Positions 23,967 through 31,162 of a stretch of 32,600 nt of DNA are shown piece by piece. Both the position numbers and the translations under genes were made by a program. Each line of letters opens with the position of its first letter. Within the stretch, counting starts at the first letter, position 1. The notes beneath the pieces were generated by a model. The model had not been told where the DNA came from, searched no databases, and worked only from the letters and a program-made list of their open reading frames with translations. Origin of the DNA: an uncultured Rubrobacteraceae bacterium (GTDB lineage Bacteria; Actinomycetota; Rubrobacteria; Rubrobacterales; Rubrobacteraceae); assembly GCA_902806065.1 (NCBI GenBank), contig CADCVE010000048.1, positions 4,186-36,785 of the forward strand, given 5' to 3'.

Positions 23967-24785
23967 ATGATAGACATAGGTGTCGTTACCGGCTCGGGTA
24001 TCTATGAGTTTGCCGGAGCCCAGGAGTCTCGTGTGGTGGAGAGTCGCTTCGGAGAGGCGGAGGTTACGGTCTTTCGGGCCGGGCCGTGGACCGTCGGCGG
24101 CATCGCCCGGCACGGAAGGGAACACTACCATTTGCCACACACGATCCCGCACCGGGCCAACCTCCTGGCTCTCAAGCAACTCGGCGCGCGAGCAGTCCTT
24201 GCTACCACCACTGTAGGTGCAGTGGACCCGGATATACCACCGGGACGGCCCGTGCTTTTCGACGACCTCTTCTTCCCGGAGAACCGGCTGCCGAACGGTG
24301 AGCCTTGCACCATCTTTACCGAGCCGGGCGACCCGGAGCGTGGACACTCCATAATGAGCGAGCCCTTCTCCCCAGGGCTCCGGCGGAGGATGGATCTTGC
24401 CGCGAGAGACCTCGGGGTGGAGGTGGTAGTTGGTGGTGTCTACGCGCACACCAACGGCCCGCGGTTCGAGACGCGAGCGGAGATACGAGCATTGAGGGCG
24501 GCTGGGGTGACGGCGGTGAGCCAGACCTGCGGACCCGAGGCAATTTTAGCCGGGGAACTCGAGTTGCCTTATAGTCTCGTGGGCTTCCCGGTGAACTATG
24601 CGACCGGGGTCGCGGAGCCCGGGGCCAGGGAGGATCTCGACCGCCTGCTCACGCTCTCGGCCGAAGTTCTTTCACGGCTCGTACTGCGGACGGCGGAGAT
24701 GCTGGAGGAGAGGGACCTGAGCTTCGAGCACGGATACGTTTATCGTATGGAGGGAGGGGCGGGGGGAGCAGAGGCTACAATCTAA
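23967..24785 (+). CDS. MTA/MTI phosphorylase family protein
   Basis: This 272-residue PNP/MTAP-family protein has GVVTGSGIYEFAG at the N-terminus (phosphate loop), GGIARHGREHYHLPHTIPHR for phosphate and ribose binding, VLATTTVGAVDPDI, and GGVYAHTNGPRFETRAEIRA, all classic. The base-site loop reads SLVGFPVNYATGVAEP; adenine-specific MTAPs carry Asp there, while bacterial methylthioinosine phosphorylases carry Asn. So 6-oxopurine or MTI preference is plausible. It recycles the by-product of polyamine synthesis or salvages purine nucleosides. ATG 23967 has AGGAGG 3 bases upstream, a strong but closely spaced site. Confidence 0.87.
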   Translation: MIDIGVVTGSGIYEFAGAQESRVVESRFGEAEVTVFRAGPWTVGGIARHGREHYHLPHTIPHRANLLALKQLGARAVLATTTVGAVDPDIPPGRPVLFDDLFFPENRLPNGEPCTIFTEPGDPERGHSIMSEPFSPGLRRRMDLAARDLGVEVVVGGVYAHTNGPRFETRAEIRALRAAGVTAVSQTCGPEAILAGELELPYSLVGFPVNYATGVAEPGAREDLDRLLTLSAEVLSRLVLRTAEMLEERDLSFEHGYVYRMEGGAGGAEATI

Positions 24786-24847
24786 TAAACCAGACCGCCC
24801 TTTTTAGCAACAAGCTCCGTTCACAAGGCTACGGAAAGGCAACCACG

Positions 24848-25900
24848 ATGACTTACCCGCTCCGCTTCTCCCTCTTCACGGTCGCGCTCGGCGCGATCCT
24901 GTTCACGCTCGTGGGGTGTGGTGGTGAGCAGGACTCGTCCGAGCAGGGCTCTTCTGAGGAGGGTGCTGCCGAGGAGCAGTATGCGGCTTCGGCCGCAGAA
25001 CCGGCCGAGGCGCAGCCGCTCGCGGAGGCGCCGGTAGGGGAGGTGATCGAGGTAGGCAACGGGCCGGAGGGGATCGTAGCAGACCCCGAGACCGGTCTGG
25101 TCGCTGTCGGCCTCAGGGAGCCTAACGAGTTGGCGCTGGTCGATGGTAGCAGCGGGGAGGTGGTTCGCAGGGTGGAGTTGCCGGAGTCACCCCGCCACCT
25201 TGGCCTCGCCGGTTCCGGCGGCCCGGTGCTCGTGCCGGTCGAGGGCGAGTGGACCCTCATACAGGTGAGCCTGCCGGACGGAGAGAGCATCTCCGAAATA
25301 GACGTCGGCGCCGTGCCGCACGACGCGGACGCCGCCCCGGATGGCCGCATCTTCGTGGGCAACGAGTTCAGCGACACCATCTCGGTCATAGAGAACGGTG
25401 AATACCTGGAGACGATAGACGCCCCACTTCAGCCGGGCGGAGTGGCGACGACACAAGACGGACTCGTCGGCGTCATCGGAGTCAGCGCCCTGGAACTGGA
25501 GGTCTTCGAGGCTGACACACTGGACTCTCTGGGACGCGCGGACGCGGGCGAGGGACCGACTCACATACGGGCCGGCCCCGACAATCGCTTTTACGTAACG
25601 GACACGCGTGGCGACGCCATCCTCATCTACGAGCCCCGGCCCGAGCCGGAACAGGTCGAAAACGTCTCCCTGCCGGGACAGCCCTACGGGGTAGCCGTGG
25701 ACCCCGAGCGCGGCCACCTGTGGGTAACGCTCACCGCCGAGAACGAGCTGGTACAGTTCGCCCTGGAAGATGGCACACTCCGCGAACTCGCCCGTTACCC
25801 CACGGTCAGCGAGCCGAACACCGTAGCCGTGAACACGGCTACCGGACGGGTGTTCGTGACGGGCCGGGCGGAGGGGCAGCTACAGTTGATCGACCCGTGA
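24848..25900 (+). CDS. YVTN/YncE-like beta-propeller lipoprotein
   Basis: The 350-residue protein has a lipoprotein signal ending TLVGC with C24, an acidic Ser/Glu linker of about 45 residues, and then a series of roughly 40-residue beta-propeller blades. Blade signatures are GPEGIVADPETGLVAVGLR, HDADAAPDGRIFVGNEFS, GEGPTHIRAGPDNRFYVTDT, PYGVAVDPERGHLWVTLTA and PNTVAVNTATGRVFVTGRA. Such YVTN-type propellers are extracytoplasmic and usually bind partners rather than catalyse. It is the first gene of a redox operon, 62 bases before the selenoprotein redoxin, so it may be a scaffold for that system. The partner is unknown. Confidence 0.85.
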   Translation: MTYPLRFSLFTVALGAILFTLVGCGGEQDSSEQGSSEEGAAEEQYAASAAEPAEAQPLAEAPVGEVIEVGNGPEGIVADPETGLVAVGLREPNELALVDGSSGEVVRRVELPESPRHLGLAGSGGPVLVPVEGEWTLIQVSLPDGESISEIDVGAVPHDADAAPDGRIFVGNEFSDTISVIENGEYLETIDAPLQPGGVATTQDGLVGVIGVSALELEVFEADTLDSLGRADAGEGPTHIRAGPDNRFYVTDTRGDAILIYEPRPEPEQVENVSLPGQPYGVAVDPERGHLWVTLTAENELVQFALEDGTLRELARYPTVSEPNTVAVNTATGRVFVTGRAEGQLQLIDP

Positions 25901-25962
25901 GAGAGTTCGGGATCAGGCGCGCAAGAGCGGTAAACTCTACCTATGCAAAGCAGGAGAACGAG

Positions 25963-26451
25963 ATGAGAAGCACCGCCTATCTGGCTGCAATGTTAGTGCT
26001 GGTAGCCTTATTGGCCGTGTCGTGTGGCGGGTCTGGCGGTGCGGCCTCTGATTTTAGCGCCACGACCGTCGAGGGGGATGAGTTTAGTCTGTCGGAGAAG
26101 CGGGGCGAGGTCGTCGCGCTGTACTTCATGGCCGGCTACTGAGACAACTGCATACCTGAGGCCCGTGCTTGGTCTCAAATTCAAGCGGAATACGAAGATG
26201 AGGGGCTCGAGTTACTGATGATCGCGACCGATCCCAATGACACGCCTGAGACTATCGAGGGTTTCCGACAGAGGGCCGACATTGCACCGCTTCCCTGGGC
26301 CGTGGATGAGAACGGAGAGGTCTCACGTGCTATGGATGCCAACGCCCTTGAGACGACCGTGATACTGGACAGGGAGGGAGAAGTAACCTTCAGGGACGCT
26401 ACCTCGACCGACTACGAAACCCTCCGGCGCGAGCTCGAGGCGGTACTCTGA
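25963..26451 (+). CDS. TlpA-like redoxin lipoprotein, a selenoprotein with UxxC active site (Sec60)
   Basis: Read through the UGA at 26140-26142, one frame gives 162 residues: a lipoprotein signal (LLAVSC, C21), then a thioredoxin fold. VVALYFMAGY-U60-D-N-C63-IPEARAW aligns with the TlpA/ResA active site CxxC, with U in place of the first, nucleophilic Cys. ELLMIATDPNDTPE and TTVILDREGEVTFRD continue the fold on the far side. If UGA were a stop, both pieces would be non-functional. A SECIS-like hairpin follows at 26157-26177. E130 occupies the usual cis-Pro position before TTVILD, which is unusual. Its membrane reductant is probably the CcdA protein encoded next. Likely a surface thiol or peroxide reductase; the substrate is unknown. 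Confidence 0.88.
26157..26177 (+). promoter_or_regulatory. SECIS-like hairpin for the redoxin Sec60
   Basis: TGAGGCC-CGTGCTT-GGTCTCA forms a 7-bp stem with one G-T pair and a 7-base loop containing G. It begins 14 bases after the UGA, nearly the same distance as the selD hairpin (12). The position fits a bacterial SECIS inside the coding frame. The stem is moderate, so binding by SelB needs testing. Confidence 0.62.
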
Positions 26452-26492
26452 ACGAACTGCAGCAGCTACTCACCGGCTGGCTCTCCGGGCTG

Positions 26493-27209
26493 GTGGTGGT
26501 GCTCCCGGTGGGCTACGCTTTCGGGGCCGGGATGGTCGCGGCGGTGAACCCCTGCGGCTTCGCGATGCTGCCGGCCTATCTCTCTCTGTACCTCGGCGCC
26601 AAGGAGGAAGACTTCGCGAAGCTCTCGCCCGCATCCCGAATGCTGCGGGCGCTTCTGGTCGGCGGGAGCGTCTCCTCGGGTTTCATCCTCCTCTTTGGGC
26701 TGGCCGGTCTCATGATCTCGGCCGGGGGTGGCGCGCTCCTTGGAGTGATGCCCGTCCTGGCCGTTTTTATTGGTATCGCCCTGATCCTGCTCGGACTGTG
26801 GACGTTTGCTGGACGCACCCTGTACATTGGCGTCTTCGAGCGGCTGGCGAACCGGTTGGGAGATCCCACCAACGTGAGTGCGCGGGGCTTTTTCCTATTC
26901 GGGCTCGCCTACGGCGCGGCCTCCCTAAGCTGCACCCTGCCGGTCTTTCTGGTAGTGGTCGGGGGCGGTATCTCGTCGGACGGCTTCACGGCCGGGGTGG
27001 GGCAGTTCCTCGGCTATGGTCTGGGCATGGCCTCGGTGCTCGTGGTGCTTACCCTCGCGCTGGCACTCTTCAAGCAGGGGTTGGTCAAGCGGATAAAGAG
27101 CGTCGTGCCCTACACGCGGCTTGCCTCCGCGGTCCTCCTCATGCTGGCGGGCGTGTACATGATCCTCTACTGGGCTTCGTCCCCTGTTTTGAGTGGCGTG
27201 CCCGGATGA
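26493..27209 (+). CDS. CcdA-type transmembrane thiol reductant transporter
   Basis: CcdA/DsbD-like proteins carry electrons from cytosolic thioredoxin across the membrane to extracytoplasmic redoxins. The 238-residue protein has six membrane segments. The two family Cys are present: C21 in AAVNPCGFAMLPAYL and C147 in AASLSCTLPVF, at the usual positions in helices 1 and 4. The start is uncertain: GTG 26493 opens the listed frame, but the frame extends upstream through NELQQLLTGWLSGL to a CTG at 26448 that overlaps the redoxin stop as CTGA. The extra residues look native, so the true start may be that CTG. The stop overlaps the next ATG by 4 bases. The redoxin upstream is its obvious client. 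Confidence 0.88.
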   Translation: MVVLPVGYAFGAGMVAAVNPCGFAMLPAYLSLYLGAKEEDFAKLSPASRMLRALLVGGSVSSGFILLFGLAGLMISAGGGALLGVMPVLAVFIGIALILLGLWTFAGRTLYIGVFERLANRLGDPTNVSARGFFLFGLAYGAASLSCTLPVFLVVVGGGISSDGFTAGVGQFLGYGLGMASVLVVLTLALALFKQGLVKRIKSVVPYTRLASAVLLMLAGVYMILYWASSPVLSGVPG

Positions 27210-27883
27210 ACCAACGCTGGGGACTCCTGAAGACCTATGTCCTTGCTCTAGCCGTAGCGTTGTTGGTGGTTGGTTGTGGAGCGTCGAATGAGGGTTCCGG
27301 CGGTTCCGAGGGTGGCGGGGAGCAGGCGAGCGATTCCTCCGGGGAAGAGGTGTCAGTGGGGGAGACCGATGCGATTGTCTGGGGCACGGGTGACCGGGGC
27401 GCTGTGCTCGCGCATGGGGCTGCCTACGACGCCGCGAGCTGGGAGGACCAGGGCCGGACGCTGGCGGAGAACGGCGTGGTGGCCCTCGCGGTCGAGGAGA
27501 CTTCGGCTTCTAACGTGCGGTCCGCCATCAACTACCTGAAAGAAGAGAGCGGTGTGGAGAGTGTGGCTTTGATCGGGGCGAGCGCGGGCTCCCGGGGGGT
27601 GCTGGAGGCTGCGGAGGCGAGCTCCGAAGAGGTAAGCCAGATCATCCTCCTCTCAGGCATGGGTGATGTCTCTGGCCTCGGGGAGCAACCGAAGCTCTTT
27701 GTCGCCAGCGAGGGAGAAGGGGGACTGGCGGAAGAGGTCAGCCGGATGGCCGAGGAAGCCCCCGGAGCCGAGAACGAGGCGCTTCTACTCCCCGGCGACG
27801 CCCACGCCCAGGCTATCTTCCAGACGGAAGAGGGGGAGCGCCTCACACAGACCATCGTGGAGAGGTTGGAGGAGTACGGGTAA
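27206..27883 (+). CDS. Alpha/beta-hydrolase-fold lipoprotein
   Basis: The 225-residue protein starts at ATG 27206, overlapping the ccdA stop (ATGA); a longer frame back to 26798 merely runs through ccdA. A lipoprotein signal ends LLVVGC (C24), followed by a Gly/Ser/Glu linker. The hydrolase fold shows AVLAHGAAYDAASWEDQG for the early strand and oxyanion region, VALIGASAGSRG with the nucleophile elbow (S126), and LLLPGDAHAQAIF with a likely catalytic His. It lacks a recognisable lid and is short. The activity is likely an esterase or peptidase at the outer face of the membrane; the substrate is unknown. It is the last gene of the redox operon. Confidence 0.82.
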   Translation: MNQRWGLLKTYVLALAVALLVVGCGASNEGSGGSEGGGEQASDSSGEEVSVGETDAIVWGTGDRGAVLAHGAAYDAASWEDQGRTLAENGVVALAVEETSASNVRSAINYLKEESGVESVALIGASAGSRGVLEAAEASSEEVSQIILLSGMGDVSGLGEQPKLFVASEGEGGLAEEVSRMAEEAPGAENEALLLPGDAHAQAIFQTEEGERLTQTIVERLEEYG

Positions 27884-27917
27884 CCCGTAAGCTGTGAGAG
27901 GGTTCCGTACCGTCCGG

Positions 27918-28727
27918 CTATTCGTCGTCGGAGATCTCGATCATCCACAAGCTATCGGCCCGGACGTCGAGGATATAGACGCCGTCCTCCTGGATATCTA
28001 CCTCCGACGAGACAGTAGACGGTTGGACTTCTTGTTGCGTCTGGTCAGCCTCGTCTCCGGGTATGCGATGCACCTCGTTGCCGTCCGTGTCGCGCAGGAA
28101 GACCATATAGCTTCCTCCGGCCGGGTTGGTCACGTCGATCGTCTTCGGCCCGCTTGAGAGGTGGAAGAAAGGCGTAGCCGAGTCATCGTTGCCGCTGAAC
28201 CTCGTCGGTTCCGGGGCGCTTGAAGGGCGGGGTTGCTCTACCTGAATCGTCCAGGGGCCGTCCGCCTTCACCTCGAAAAGGTGCTCCCCGGAGACCGGTA
28301 CGGGCACCGCCCTGGAGATATCCACCGAGCCGGTTTTGTCCGCTAGAGAGAGCGCCGCCCCCGGCCGTGCCCCGTCTTCCTGGTCTCCGAAGAACTCCAG
28401 TCGCCCGGATGTTTCGGCGGTCTCTCCCTGCTCTGCCGAGAGCAGGTTGACCACGAAGCTACCCTCGCCCTGGTGAGTCATGTTCACGATCGCGAGGCCC
28501 AGTTCAAGCCCAAACAGATCCGTGGCAGAGAGTTCGCTCTTCGGACCCTGCTCCTCCGCCGATGTCTCCTGCCCACCGCCCTTACAAGCGTCGGCAATAA
28601 CTATGGGGGTAACGATGGTGGCTATCAAGCCGCAAGCAGTGAGGATGTTGAATACTACGCGCCGCAGACCGGTCCTCGCCCGAGTTTCCCCCTCGACCGT
28701 CCGGCCGAAACTACCCTTTTTAACCAT
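27918..28727 (-). CDS. Hypothetical membrane-anchored envelope protein
   Basis: This 269-residue protein starts at ATG 28727 behind GGAG. Residues 1-23 are basic, and 24-46 (VVFNILTACGLIATIVTPIVI) form one membrane segment, followed by a Cys and a Gly/Glu linker. The exported part has two similar beta-rich units: GEHLFEVKADGPWTIQVEQP near the middle and GVYILDVRADSLWMIEIS at the C-terminus, separated by a SGPKTIDVTNPAGGSYMVFL strand pair. This looks like tandem small beta-sandwich domains of surface proteins. No family with a known role was recognised. It is convergent with the redox operon (34 bases apart). Confidence 0.7.
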   Translation of the reverse strand: MVKKGSFGRTVEGETRARTGLRRVVFNILTACGLIATIVTPIVIADACKGGGQETSAEEQGPKSELSATDLFGLELGLAIVNMTHQGEGSFVVNLLSAEQGETAETSGRLEFFGDQEDGARPGAALSLADKTGSVDISRAVPVPVSGEHLFEVKADGPWTIQVEQPRPSSAPEPTRFSGNDDSATPFFHLSSGPKTIDVTNPAGGSYMVFLRDTDGNEVHRIPGDEADQTQQEVQPSTVSSEVDIQEDGVYILDVRADSLWMIEISDDE

Positions 28728-28771
28728 CCCGCTCCGAATTATGTAAGTAGCCGACGTGTCCGAAGCAGTAT

Positions 28772-28788
28772 GTTAACCCAAAGTTAAC
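28772..28788. promoter_or_regulatory. GTTAAC direct repeat, 11-bp period
   Basis: GTTAACCCAAAGTTAAC holds two GTTAAC copies one helical turn apart, 44 bases upstream of the envelope-protein start. The step and the GTTAACCC unit resemble PhoP-type boxes of actinobacteria (GTTCACCC repeats). It could mark phosphate or envelope-stress control, but only two units match and the core base differs. Confidence 0.35.
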
Positions 28789-28846
28789 TCGAACACTTCA
28801 GCCGCCAGGAAGATCAAATAATGTAGTTGCCTGCGAGGGCTAACCC

Positions 28847-29396
28847 TTAGATCACCAGCGTCGTCAGGGCCAGGAATAATACGTATCCGACAACGACGCC
28901 GACCACTACTTCCGCTATCGCACCTGCTACTCCGCCCGCGTCTTTGCCTCCTCCGTCACGTCGTTCTTCATGGCTCGCTGCAAACCCAAGACCTCACCTA
29001 CCGTTAGGCGGGCTTGCCTTTAATCGCCAAGATAAACGCATCTGCCGCTAGCATCACGAAAGTGCTACCTCGATGATTTTGTCTACGTCGCCCACGGATC
29101 TCGAACGTTTGCACCGAAGTACGAGAAGATAGAGGCAGCGGCTCTAGAGCTTGACAACGCGCATATCACGGGCCGGAGCCACGCCAGCGGGGTGACGAAG
29201 TACAGGACGAGGGCCATGGGCGTGTAGGCGAGGAAGTTACCGATGAACAGGAACTGCAAGACCATCACCATCGACCCGTACCCCAGGACACCTTCGATCA
29301 GGAACACCTAAAGGTCGATGCCGGTCGTCGCCAGGGTCAGCAGGATACTCCCGATCTGGATAGAACCTGCCCGAGCGCGGGCTGCGGTAGTGGCAG
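28847..29396 (-). pseudogene. Decayed paralogue of the neighbouring small membrane-protein gene
   Basis: Reading the minus strand in shifting frames recovers a copy of the gene at 29469-29966. The N-terminal part QIGSILLTLATTGIDL is followed by a TAG where the intact copy has Tyr, then VFLIEGVLGYGS, FLFIGNFLAYTP, LARLRPV-like WLRPVICAL, and AASIFSYFGANV. A frameshift leads to VDKIIEVAL, another to VMLAADAFILAI, and a further one to GGKDAGGVAGAIAEVVVG and GYVLFLALTTLVI before the TAA at 28847. Each piece matches the intact protein in order. At least one nonsense and three frameshift changes mean it cannot make the full protein. Confidence 0.82.
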
Positions 29397-29468
29397 GTGA
29401 GCCGCGAGCGATGGCAACCAACGTGCGGCCTCTCGCGCCGGAGGCTCCCACGAGTGCCTCCTGGCGAC

Positions 29469-29966
29469 CTAGATCAGGGGTATCAACGGGAGAAACATCA
29501 GGTACCCCACCACAGCACCGATGCCTAACTGCGCGGCCGCTAGTGCTACGCCACGTGCTCCTCCTTGCCAGGAGAGGGCCGCATCGACGGTCAGCATCAC
29601 GATAAGCAGAACCTCGATGATCTTCGTGACGTTCCCGATGGTGTCGATGAACGAAACGTCGTAGTACGAAAAGATGGAGGCGATGGCCATCGCGATGATG
29701 ATCGTACGTACCACGGGCCGGAATCGCGCCAGCGGGGCTATAGGCAGATACAGGGCGCAGAGCAACGTCACGTAGCCGAAGAAATTGCCGGCGAACAGGA
29801 CCTGGTAGATCGGCCCCTGTTGCTCCTCCGGTGACAACCCGGAGAGAAAGCCTTCGATGAGGAAGATGTACAGGTGAACGCTGGCCGTCGCCAGGGCCAG
29901 CAGGATCACCGCGATCTGAACGGGGCCTATGCGGGTACGGATTCCGTTGGCTTCGGCGGTGGTCAT
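29469..29966 (-). CDS. Hypothetical five-helix membrane protein
   Basis: This 165-residue protein starts at ATG 29966 behind GGGAGG. Segments include IAVILLALATASVHLYIFLI (17-36), FAGNFFGYVTLLCALYL, VRTIIIAMAIASIFSYY, KIIEVLLIVMLTVDAALSW and the C-terminal LGIGAVVGYLMFLPLIPL. The conserved EGF/EEQQ loop lies on the outside. No named family is recognised; the layout is that of small actinobacterial integral membrane proteins. A decayed second copy lies immediately downstream (28847-29396), so the locus arose by tandem duplication. A perfect TTCTGT/ACAGAA palindrome lies 57 bases upstream. Confidence 0.7.
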   Translation of the reverse strand: MTTAEANGIRTRIGPVQIAVILLALATASVHLYIFLIEGFLSGLSPEEQQGPIYQVLFAGNFFGYVTLLCALYLPIAPLARFRPVVRTIIIAMAIASIFSYYDVSFIDTIGNVTKIIEVLLIVMLTVDAALSWQGGARGVALAAAQLGIGAVVGYLMFLPLIPLI

Positions 29967-30022
29967 GGTCTTTTTCCTCCCGATAACGGCGGTACAGTTC
30001 CTATATACCGTCCAAAAGTATC

Positions 30023-30037
30023 TTCTGTCACACAGAA
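30023..30037. promoter_or_regulatory. Perfect 6-3-6 palindrome upstream of the membrane-protein gene
   Basis: TTCTGTCACACAGAA is an exact inverted repeat with a 3-base centre, 57 bases upstream of the ATG at 29966. The AT-rich context with TATATA close by suggests a promoter and operator. The regulator is unknown. Confidence 0.4.
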
Positions 30038-30111
30038 ATATAACCTATCAGGTCCCACCGATGCCTTACGGAGGTATTAAATGTAGCCCGCCGCTCCCCC
30101 AGTGAGTATTA

Positions 30112-31067
30112 GAGGCTCCGCCAATAGGTAACTTCTCAAGGCTTGCGGCGAGGACGACTCTCCCAACGGTAGCGGGTCCAAGCTTCTCGGACGAGCCTGC
30201 TCACGGTGACGACCACCTCGGAGAAGGCGATCCAGAAGTCGATAACTCTATCCCTGCGCTCGGTACACCATACGAGCTTCTTGTGAGCGTTATTCCAGGA
30301 GTTCGTGCGCTCCACTACCCAACGTTTCGTGGCACCAAGCGGGGCCGGTTTCCCTCTCTCGGAGATCACGGGCTCCAGGCCACGAGACTTTAATTTCTCG
30401 CGGGTAGTATGCGAATCGTAGCCGCGATCGAGGTGGACTCTCATCTGCTCGGGTAGCGGCCCGATCACCTCCAGGATGTCTAGGGTCTTATCCAAAAGCG
30501 GCGAGTCATGGCGATTGGCCGGTGCGGCTATGGCTCCGAGTGGGATGCCGTTGGCGTCTACGATCGTGGAGCGTTTGATGCCTTGCTTTCCCCGATCCAC
30601 CGGGCTTTTGCCTGCCTTCTCACCACCACAAGGAGCCTTCGTGATGCAGCAGTCGACGGCCACCTCGGAGAGCTCCAAACCAACGATGCGATCGTAGGCA
30701 TCGAGCGTTATCTCCTGCAGTTTCTCCATTACCCCAGAGCCGATCCATTCATCGCGCCGACGACGCAAGGTAGTCGCCGAACACGACTCATCGGAGATCC
30801 TCTCGTAGGCGCAGCCGAAAACGAGTACCTGCACGAGTTTGTCAAAGACCAACCTGTCGTTGATGCGGGGTCGATGAGAACCCCAAGGGTGTTTCACTTC
30901 CCTTGGTGGCAATAGGTTGCAGAACTGCTCCCAGATGGGATCGATGATGTATGGTGGCAAAGCGGGCACGGAGAGGCTCCTTCTTTGGGTAGCTTCGAGA
31001 ACTCCCCAAATGATCGAGCATCCGTGCCCGCTTTACATTCGCCCGCATCCCCTATTGGCGGAAGCTC
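30112..31067. mobile_element. Complete IS5-family insertion sequence (956 bp)
   Basis: The left end GAGGCTCCGCCAATAGG (30112-30128) and the right end CCTATTGGCGGAAGCTC (31051-31067) are inverted repeats matching at 15 of 17 positions. Direct repeats TTA flank the element at 30109-30111 and 31068-31070, as expected for an IS5-type target duplication. The single transposase gene fills the interior on the minus strand. Intact ends, target repeats and an unbroken transposase suggest recent insertion and possible activity. Confidence 0.88.
30136..30969 (-). CDS. IS5-family transposase
   Basis: The 277-residue transposase starts at GTG 30969 behind AAGGAG. The N-terminus is the DUF4096-like segment (IIDPIWEQFCNLLPP, HPWGSHRPRINDRLVFD). 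The DDE triad is visible as D106 in VAVDCCITKAP, D181 in VHLDRGYDSH and E220 in RWVVERTNSWNNAHKK, the last with the Y/W-(2)-R-(3)-E-(6)-R-type layout. TIVDANGIPLGAI and APANRHDSPLL are also standard for the family. It cuts and joins the ends of the element at 30112-31067. The reading frame is unbroken. Confidence 0.93.
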   Translation of the reverse strand: MPALPPYIIDPIWEQFCNLLPPREVKHPWGSHRPRINDRLVFDKLVQVLVFGCAYERISDESCSATTLRRRRDEWIGSGVMEKLQEITLDAYDRIVGLELSEVAVDCCITKAPCGGEKAGKSPVDRGKQGIKRSTIVDANGIPLGAIAAPANRHDSPLLDKTLDILEVIGPLPEQMRVHLDRGYDSHTTREKLKSRGLEPVISERGKPAPLGATKRWVVERTNSWNNAHKKLVWCTERRDRVIDFWIAFSEVVVTVSRLVREAWTRYRWESRPRRKP

Positions 31068-31125
31068 TTAGTATGTCGTCCGGAAACTCGAGTCTGGCGG
31101 TCTTTGGGAAACTAGACTTGTAGAT

Positions 31126-31154
31126 TTGACAAACGCTTGTCTTTGTGGCAACAT
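31126..31154 (+). promoter_or_regulatory. Promoter of the MarR/VOC operon with an overlapping operator
   Basis: TTGACA (31126-31131), a 17-base spacer and CAACAT (31149-31154) form a sigma-70-type promoter. GACAA-ACGC-TTGTC (31128-31141) is a perfect 5-4-5 inverted repeat over the -35, well placed for MarR self-repression. The transcript would start about 31161, directly at the ATG at 31163, so the mRNA may be leaderless. Confidence 0.6.
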
Positions 31155-31162
31155 CCTGTCGT

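Noticed and set aside
26798-27205. A 361-residue frame leading into the hydrolase gene
   Set aside because: The first 136 codons run through ccdA in another frame; the lipoprotein signal begins at ATG 27206, which overlaps the ccdA stop.
31145-31162. GTG 31145 as the MarR start
   Set aside because: It lies inside the promoter spacer and lacks a ribosome site; ATG 31163 matches the predicted transcript start.
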